Assembly: GCF_026340565.1 (NCBI RefSeq)
Contig: NZ_JAPEPB010000001.1
Coordinates: 4,874,501 to 4,938,500, forward strand
DNA from: Kitasatospora sp. NBC_01287
GTDB taxonomy: Bacteria > Actinomycetota > Actinomycetes > Streptomycetales > Streptomycetaceae
Direction of reading: 5' to 3'
Length of the DNA: 64,000 nt
Part shown: in pieces, positions 60,031 through 64,000 of the stretch
How positions within the stretch are numbered: position 1 is the stretch's first letter
Layout: every line of letters starts with the position of its first letter
The notes under the pieces: model-generated
Told to the model about the DNA's origin: nothing
Seen by the model: only the letters and a program-made list of their open reading frames with translations
Databases searched by the model: none
Position numbers and translations under genes: made by a program

Positions 60031-60387
60031 CTAACTGTCAGTGTCTTTCGGATGCCGAGTGGAGGCGTACACGAGATGGACGGTTCGCTTGACCTCGTCG
60101 ACGAGATAGCGCACCCGCCCGCTGGCAGTCACCTCGTACTCCCACTGGGGAAGTTCGTCGCCCCCGAGGTCGCGGGTGGCGAGGCGACCGCGCAGCCGAT
60201 GCTGACGATCCGGATCGCTCATCGACAGCGGGTTGGTGCGCAGGGCCTCGAAGCAGCGGCGGCTGTTCCCAGCTGCCTCGGTGCAGAGATCGCTCCAGCC
60301 CTTTGCTGCCTCGCTCGTAGCGAAGCGGAGCCGCCACTCGTCGCCGACGGGCGGTGGTGCGACGTCGTCGCCGCGCTTTGGACTCAT
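60031..60387 (-). CDS. ParE/RelE-superfamily toxin
   Basis: 118 residues. WRLRFATSEAAKGWSDLCTEAAGN, HRLRGRLATRDLGGDELPQW and RVRYLVDEVKRTVHLVYASTRHP follow the strand-helix-sheet order of ParE/RelE toxins, ending with the late H-P motif. Such toxins cleave ribosome-bound mRNA or inhibit gyrase. The ATG at 60387 overlaps the antitoxin stop (ATGA). Unusually the N-terminus has an extra 12-residue Pro-rich head. Confidence 0.8.
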   Translation of the reverse strand: MSPKRGDDVAPPPVGDEWRLRFATSEAAKGWSDLCTEAAGNSRRCFEALRTNPLSMSDPDRQHRLRGRLATRDLGGDELPQWEYEVTASGRVRYLVDEVKRTVHLVYASTRHPKDTDS

Positions 60388-60845
60388 GGCGCGGAGACCT
60401 CGCCGTGGTCCTCGCCGGTGAGAGGGGCGGAGAGCTGTGCGGTCAGTTCGGGATCGGCCAGGATCCTGGCAGTGGCACGCCACTCGACGATCACGCGGTG
60501 CAGGTTGGCGTGTACGTCCAGCTCCACGACATCGCGAGTGCTGTCCACGAGGTCAACGACGAACTCCCGCACTTCCTCGGCTGACAGGTGCCGGGTCCAG
60601 GGAAAGACTGTGGGGAGAGCGAGGAGCACGGCCCGTGCACCCTCATCGCTGCTGATCAGGGCCGCAAACAGACGCGCGGTGACGTCGGCGGTCTCCTCGC
60701 GTTGCCGATCATGCCGCTCGGTAGTGAGGTAGAGATCCTCGCCGTCGCGGCGCGAGACGTGGATGCGCTGGGCCTGCTCCACGGTGTCGGCGACCCGTTT
60801 GGAGTTCTTCGACAAGTCAGAGAACGAGACGGTGAGAGTGGACAT
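60384..60845 (-). CDS. Phd/YefM-like antitoxin with long C-terminal region
   Basis: 153 residues. LTVSFSDLSKNSKRVADTVEQAQRIHVSRRDGEDLYLTT is the Phd/YefM DNA-binding fold (residues 4-45). The remaining 100 residues, much longer than typical, would wrap the toxin: FVVDLVDSTRDVVELDVHANL. Encoded before the toxin with a four-base overlap, the usual order for autorepression. ATG at 60845; promoter region upstream contains GGAACACGTTCC (60860-60871), a perfect 12-bp palindrome and likely operator. Confidence 0.82.
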   Translation of the reverse strand: MSTLTVSFSDLSKNSKRVADTVEQAQRIHVSRRDGEDLYLTTERHDRQREETADVTARLFAALISSDEGARAVLLALPTVFPWTRHLSAEEVREFVVDLVDSTRDVVELDVHANLHRVIVEWRATARILADPELTAQLSAPLTGEDHGEVSAP

Positions 60846-60859
60846 GACGCCACGCTACT

Positions 60860-60871
60860 TCGGAACACGTT
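60860..60871. promoter_or_regulatory. palindrome upstream of the toxin-antitoxin operon
   Basis: GGAACACGTTCC with near-symmetric flanks (CTTCGGAAC and GTTCCGAAG), extending to about 18 bp. It lies 15 bp before the antitoxin start, where a Phd-type protein would autorepress. Confidence 0.6.
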
Positions 60872-60933
60872 CCGAAGTCAAGGGTGGACATTGAGCGGTC
60901 CGGATCAGCGATGCCCTGGGGGGCAGAAACGAC

Positions 60934-60966
60934 GATGGCCCGGACCGCTGTGCGGTCCGGGCCATC
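60934..60966. terminator. hairpin beside scar 4
   Basis: GATGGCCCGGACCGC, loop TGT, GCGGTCCGGGCCATC: 15-bp perfect stem following the tRNA remnant in tRNA orientation. Confidence 0.9.
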
Positions 60967-60973
60967 TGCCGGC

Positions 60974-61025
60974 GGAGGATACGAGATTCGAACTCGTGAG
61001 GGGTTGCCCCCAACACGCTTTCCAA
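60974..61025 (-). mobile_element. tRNA-Ser(GGA) 3'-half remnant (att-type scar 4, best preserved)
   Basis: Minus strand reads TTGGAAAGCGTGTTGGGGGC then AACCCC, CACGAGTTCGAATCTCGT and ATCCTCC G. Variable arm and T-arm fold correctly; the sequence 5' of the anticodon (GAGAA) does not pair with the anticodon stem (GCGTG), so the 5' half is foreign. In the 345-bp gap 60846-61190. Confidence 0.88.
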
Positions 61026-61117
61026 TTCTCTCGAACGCTGTCCGCCGGGGTTCGCACCCGTCCTGACCTGCGGCGGAGCGGACCGCTGGGCGGCGGCTGA
61101 ACCCGGCTGGACGGGGG

Positions 61118-61141
61118 TGAATGAGACCAAAACTGAGACCA
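61118..61141 (+). repeat. paired TGAGACCA repeat right of scar 4
   Basis: TGAGACCA at 61122-61129 and 61134-61141, 12-bp period, preceded by ACGGGGGTGAA as at 56.0 kb. The shared block CCTGACCTGCGGCGGAGCGG starts at 61061. Confidence 0.82.
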
Positions 61142-61190
61142 GCTGGCTCCGCTCACCAGGCCCGACAACCCCTACTCGCGACGTCTCTGG

Positions 61191-61655
61191 TCAGCTGGCT
61201 CCTGCCGCCTCCGCCATGAGGCGAGCCCGCTTCTCGGCACGCGGTTCGGCCTTCCAGCCCGGCAGGAACGCCGACAGAAGCGGGTCGCTTTCGATCATCT
61301 GCTGCGTTGACCGCATGCCTTCGTCGATGATCGTGTCCCACTTCTCTGTGGCGAACCTGACGCGGCAGGGCAAGTCCTTGATGATCTTCTCGTCGACGGT
61401 CAGGTAGTTCGACGCACGCTGCCCCCTGGCCGCAGGCACATACGCATCGGCGCCAGCTTGGGAAGGAAGTAGCGAGATAAGGATTGCGTCCCCGTCCTCG
61501 GCAATCATCCGGGCAGCCTTGTTGGCTGCCGAGATCTCTGTCTTGGAGGGTTCCCGTTCGAGCATCTCGACCAGGGTCCTGCGGATGCTCACCGTCGCCC
61601 GGCTGGCCAGCGCGGTTTGCAGGGCCTGGCGGACGGTTGCCGTCATCGATGTCAT
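61191..61655 (-). CDS. hypothetical protein
   Basis: About 154 residues, mostly helical by appearance: MLEREPSKTEISAANKAARM, YLTVDEKIIKDLPCRVRF, EKWDTIIDEGMRSTQQMI. No membrane segment or signal peptide. Start uncertain: GTG 61670, ATG 61655 (used) or ATG 61646, none with a clear ribosome site. First gene right of scar 4. No family recognised. Confidence 0.55.
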   Translation of the reverse strand: MTSMTATVRQALQTALASRATVSIRRTLVEMLEREPSKTEISAANKAARMIAEDGDAILISLLPSQAGADAYVPAARGQRASNYLTVDEKIIKDLPCRVRFATEKWDTIIDEGMRSTQQMIESDPLLSAFLPGWKAEPRAEKRARLMAEAAGAS

Positions 61656-61828
61656 AGCGGCGATTGTCACTGCGGGCTTGCGCGAGGCCGTTCGGTTGAG
61701 GGCAACCTCGGCGTGTGTTCCCCCATACGGCAGACAAGTCCATGCCCCCTGCCGGAGCCCGTGAACGCCACCGGGCGCGTTCAGTTGAACCTCTCATCCC
61801 GAGACCTGAGCTGTGCGATGCTCCAGGC

Positions 61829-62026
61829 ATGAAGAAGGAACCGGCCGGGTGCGACCACCCTCAGGGGACGTCCGTAGGCCAGTACAACTGCTGGAAGAGC
61901 GGCGAGACTGAGGTCCACTTCGAGCTCGAAGAGTGGCCGGAGTGGAAGACGCAGCGGCTCGCGGAAATCCTCTTCAGCGGTCTCGTCGAGCGCTCAGCCA
62001 ACGAATCAGCTCCACCGACCGAGTAG
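61829..62026 (+). CDS. small hypothetical protein
   Basis: 65 residues, acidic and Trp-rich: CWKSGETEVHFELEEWPEWKTQRLAEILF. The two cysteines (CDHPQG..YNC) could form a disulfide or bind metal. ATG at 61829, ribosome site not clear. Reads as genuine protein but I cannot place it. Confidence 0.4.
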   Translation: MKKEPAGCDHPQGTSVGQYNCWKSGETEVHFELEEWPEWKTQRLAEILFSGLVERSANESAPPTE

Positions 62027-62070
62027 GCACGGTCGAAGGACCTTCTCAACTCCGGCGATGCCGTGCAGCC

Positions 62071-62352
62071 TCACTCGGTCTGCTCCTCGCCGTCCAGGTG
62101 CGCCATCGCGTAGTCGTACTCCTCGGGGTGCCGCGCCAGCCGCGCCATCACCCAGGCGGTACGCGCATCCATCCCAGCCCCGAAATCGGCGGCCAAGCGG
62201 CGGGCGCGCCATGTCGTCCGAGGCGCGAGAATCCAGCGCGTGAGCGGGAACTGCACACGGTCGACGCCAGCGGCCATCTCTCCTGCTGGCCCGAACTGGT
62301 CTTCCCGGGGCTGGCGGGGCTCGCCCGGTGCGTGAGTTGTTGGGTCGGCCAC
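62071..62352 (-). CDS. small hypothetical protein
   Basis: 93 residues from a GTG. The C-terminal half (TWRARRLAADFGAGMDARTA, RHPEEYDYAMAHLDGEE) is plausibly helical. No recognised domain; may be real or chance. Confidence 0.35.
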   Translation of the reverse strand: MADPTTHAPGEPRQPREDQFGPAGEMAAGVDRVQFPLTRWILAPRTTWRARRLAADFGAGMDARTAWVMARLARHPEEYDYAMAHLDGEEQTE

Positions 62353-62589
62353 TCGACGAGTGTTGCGATGCTCGGGCCTCTGCGGTGTCGATCAGGGCGG
62401 TGATCACCGGAAAGAGCGGCAGAGCGGCTGTTCGTTGACACCGAGTGGAACGTCCTAGGCAGTGAGCATCCGGTAAGTCACCTCTGTCTCCCACAGTCCT
62501 ATCAATGGCTGGACTGATCGTCGGGACGTCTTCCAACCCTCGGCGAGGCTCGGTACTGACGGCTGAATACGGTGGAGGGGCTCGGTTGA

Positions 62590-63273
62590 ATGAGAGGACG
62601 CGAAGACGTGGATGTGTATGAGGCCGTGGACAGTCGCCGGGCCGTGCGGGCGTTCAGCGATGAGCCCGTGCCCAAGGAGGTACTCGAACGAGTGCTGACC
62701 GCAGCGACGCGGGCTCCGTCCAGCGGGAACCTCCAGCCATGGCGTCTGTACGTCGTGACCGGTGAACCCTTGGCGGAACTCAAGCGGACCGCGACAGCCA
62801 GGGCACTGGCGGGGGACCCCGGCGACGAGCGTGAGTATCCGATGTACCCGGACGGGCTGGCCTCGCCATATCTGGACCGCTTTGCTGCGGCCGCCGCCCA
62901 GCGGTACGAATCGCTGGGGATCGAGCGCGACGACCCGGACCGGCCCAGGAAGATTGCCACCTTGAACTCGGAGGCGTTCGGGGCGCCGGCCGTCCTGTTC
63001 TGCTACCTCGACCGGACGATGGGTCCGGGGCAGTGGGCTGACGCGGGGATGTACCTGCAGACGGTCATGCTGTTGTTGAGGGCCGAGGGGCTGCACAGCT
63101 GCCCCCAGGTGATGTGGACCGTGTACCGGAAGACTGTCAGCCGGGCAGCCGGAGCCGGTGACGGACTCGTGCTGTTCTGCGGCGTCTCAGTGGGGTTCGA
63201 GAAGGAGGGCGTGCCGCAACTGCGCACCGGGCGGGCGGATATGACGGAAACGGTGAGCTTCATCGGAGTGTGA
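62590..63273 (+). CDS. nitroreductase-family protein
   Basis: 227 residues. FMN-binding pattern VDSRRAVRAFSDEPVPKEVL, TRAPSSGNLQPWRLYVV and MYLQTVMLLLRAEGLHSCP, ending FCGVSVGF. Reduces nitroaromatics, quinones or similar with NAD(P)H as a flavin homodimer. ATG at 62590; a GTG at 62608 would begin just at the conserved domain. Monocistronic. Confidence 0.9.
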   Translation: MRGREDVDVYEAVDSRRAVRAFSDEPVPKEVLERVLTAATRAPSSGNLQPWRLYVVTGEPLAELKRTATARALAGDPGDEREYPMYPDGLASPYLDRFAAAAAQRYESLGIERDDPDRPRKIATLNSEAFGAPAVLFCYLDRTMGPGQWADAGMYLQTVMLLLRAEGLHSCPQVMWTVYRKTVSRAAGAGDGLVLFCGVSVGFEKEGVPQLRTGRADMTETVSFIGV

Positions 63274-63345
63274 CTGTTGGACGGCCGAGATCGACAGGAC
63301 ACTCCCTAGGCCCGGACGTGCGCTCAGCGCGAGCTGTGCTGGCGC

Positions 63346-63915
63346 TCACCGCTCGTAGGACCACGCTTGGCCGGTCTGCCGGTACTGCTCGACGGGGATG
63401 GGCTCGACGCCGGCAGCCATGCGTGCGGTGTAGAGCAGGCCGTCGAGGTGATCGATCTCGTGGTGGATCAGGCGGGCGAGTCCGCGTTCGTAGGTGGTGG
63501 TGGCCACCTGGCCGTCCAGGGTGGTGGTCTCCACGGTGATCCGCAGCGGACGGGGGACCGAGCCGCGAACGTCGAAGAACGACAGGCAGCCCTCGAACTG
63601 CTCGTCCGCCTCGTCGGCGTGGTCGGTGATCCGCGGGTTCAGCAGGACGATCGGCGGGCTGCCAGGGTCGGCGGGCTGGACGATGGCGGCGGCCCGGCCG
63701 ATCCCGATCTGCGGTGCCGCGATGCCCATGCCCTTGGCGAAGGGGTGGACCTGGCCGATGCGCTCCATCGCGGTGAACAGCTTCTCGATGACCTGCTCGG
63801 CGGCCCCGCGCTCGGTGGGCAGGTCGAACGCTCGGGTGGGCTCCGCGAGGACGGGCTCGCCCTCCTGGACGACGCCGAGGTCACGCATCTGCTCGCTGGG
63901 CCGCACCTGGATCAC
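63346..63915 (-). CDS. def: peptide deformylase
   Basis: 189 residues. Iron/zinc hydrolase that removes formyl from nascent proteins. Three motifs complete: GMGIAAPQIG (62-71), EGCLSFFDV (108-116, metal Cys) and HHEIDHLDG (151-159). GTG at 63915 has AAGGGGAG six bases before. Motif 1 has Ile for the usual Leu (GxGLAAxQ). Not linked to fmt, so probably a second deformylase, as many streptomycetes have. A broken paralogue fragment lies at 52.71-52.92 kb. Confidence 0.92.
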   Translation of the reverse strand: MIQVRPSEQMRDLGVVQEGEPVLAEPTRAFDLPTERGAAEQVIEKLFTAMERIGQVHPFAKGMGIAAPQIGIGRAAAIVQPADPGSPPIVLLNPRITDHADEADEQFEGCLSFFDVRGSVPRPLRITVETTTLDGQVATTTYERGLARLIHHEIDHLDGLLYTARMAAGVEPIPVEQYRQTGQAWSYER

Positions 63916-64000
63916 CTGAACTCCCCTTGGGTCGTGTCGCGTTCGGGTCGGGCCCGGAACCGCCATTCGAGACGGTACCGGGCGTGGAGGGCTGGTGTGG

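Overview
The window is very GC-rich, has the TTG/GTG-start and long spurious antisense-frame pattern of a streptomycete, and carries a block typical of Streptomycetaceae chromosomes: tRNA-Ser(CGA), tadA with its partner gene, upp, a LytR_C protein and a VapB-like small protein at about 13.2-17.6 kb. I read it as a chromosomal piece of Streptomyces, Kitasatospora or a close relative. Genus cannot be fixed from the sequence alone.

Layout. (1) 0-10.9 kb looks like part of a specialised-metabolite locus. A leftward set (M20 peptidase cut by the window edge, TIM-barrel sugar isomerase, Gfo/Idh/MocA dehydrogenase) faces two rightward DegT/StrS-type PLP aminotransferases. A secreted beta-barrel protein follows, then a tight operon of SAM methyltransferase, UbiA-type membrane prenyltransferase, AMP-forming ligase and FAD amine-oxidase-like protein. 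The parts suit an amino-sugar or aminocyclitol joined to an activated acid and a prenyl group, but the product is unknown. (2) 11-28.5 kb is mostly conserved chromosome: propeller lipoprotein, tRNA-Ser, tadA, upp, LytR_C protein, rhomboid protease, secreted GH92-ricin mannosidase, HhH-GPD repair protein, amino-acid permease and a large helicase-associated protein whose best-placed start codon is ATC. (3) 28.6-38.9 kb holds an M55 peptidase, a LysR regulator divergent from exporters, an ABC transporter divergent from a two-component system with two matching palindromes between them, a VOC protein and a membrane phosphoesterase. (4) 38.9-61.1 kb is an accessory patchwork of small cargo sets: an RCC1-repeat secreted protein, two TetR-controlled sets, AraC and WYL regulators with enzymes, glutamate decarboxylase, a Shedu defence nuclease and a ParE/RelE toxin-antitoxin pair. 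(5) 61.2-64 kb carries small unknown genes, a nitroreductase and a peptide deformylase.

The most striking structure is in region 4. Pieces of the 3' half of a tRNA-Ser(GGA) gene recur at 55.83, 58.35, 59.94 (decayed) and 60.97 kb, the three clear ones with no 5' half. They sit beside rho-independent hairpins and a paired 8-bp direct repeat (TGAGACCA or TGCAACCA, 12-bp period). Partial copies of the same flanking sequence occur at 38.95, 40.41, 46.0 and 51.5 kb. This is what repeated insertion of integrative elements into one tRNA gene, followed by loss of their integrases, would leave. The Shedu gene and the toxin-antitoxin pair lie between successive scars. A broken C-terminal copy of the peptide deformylase lies at 52.7 kb, 10.6 kb from the intact gene.
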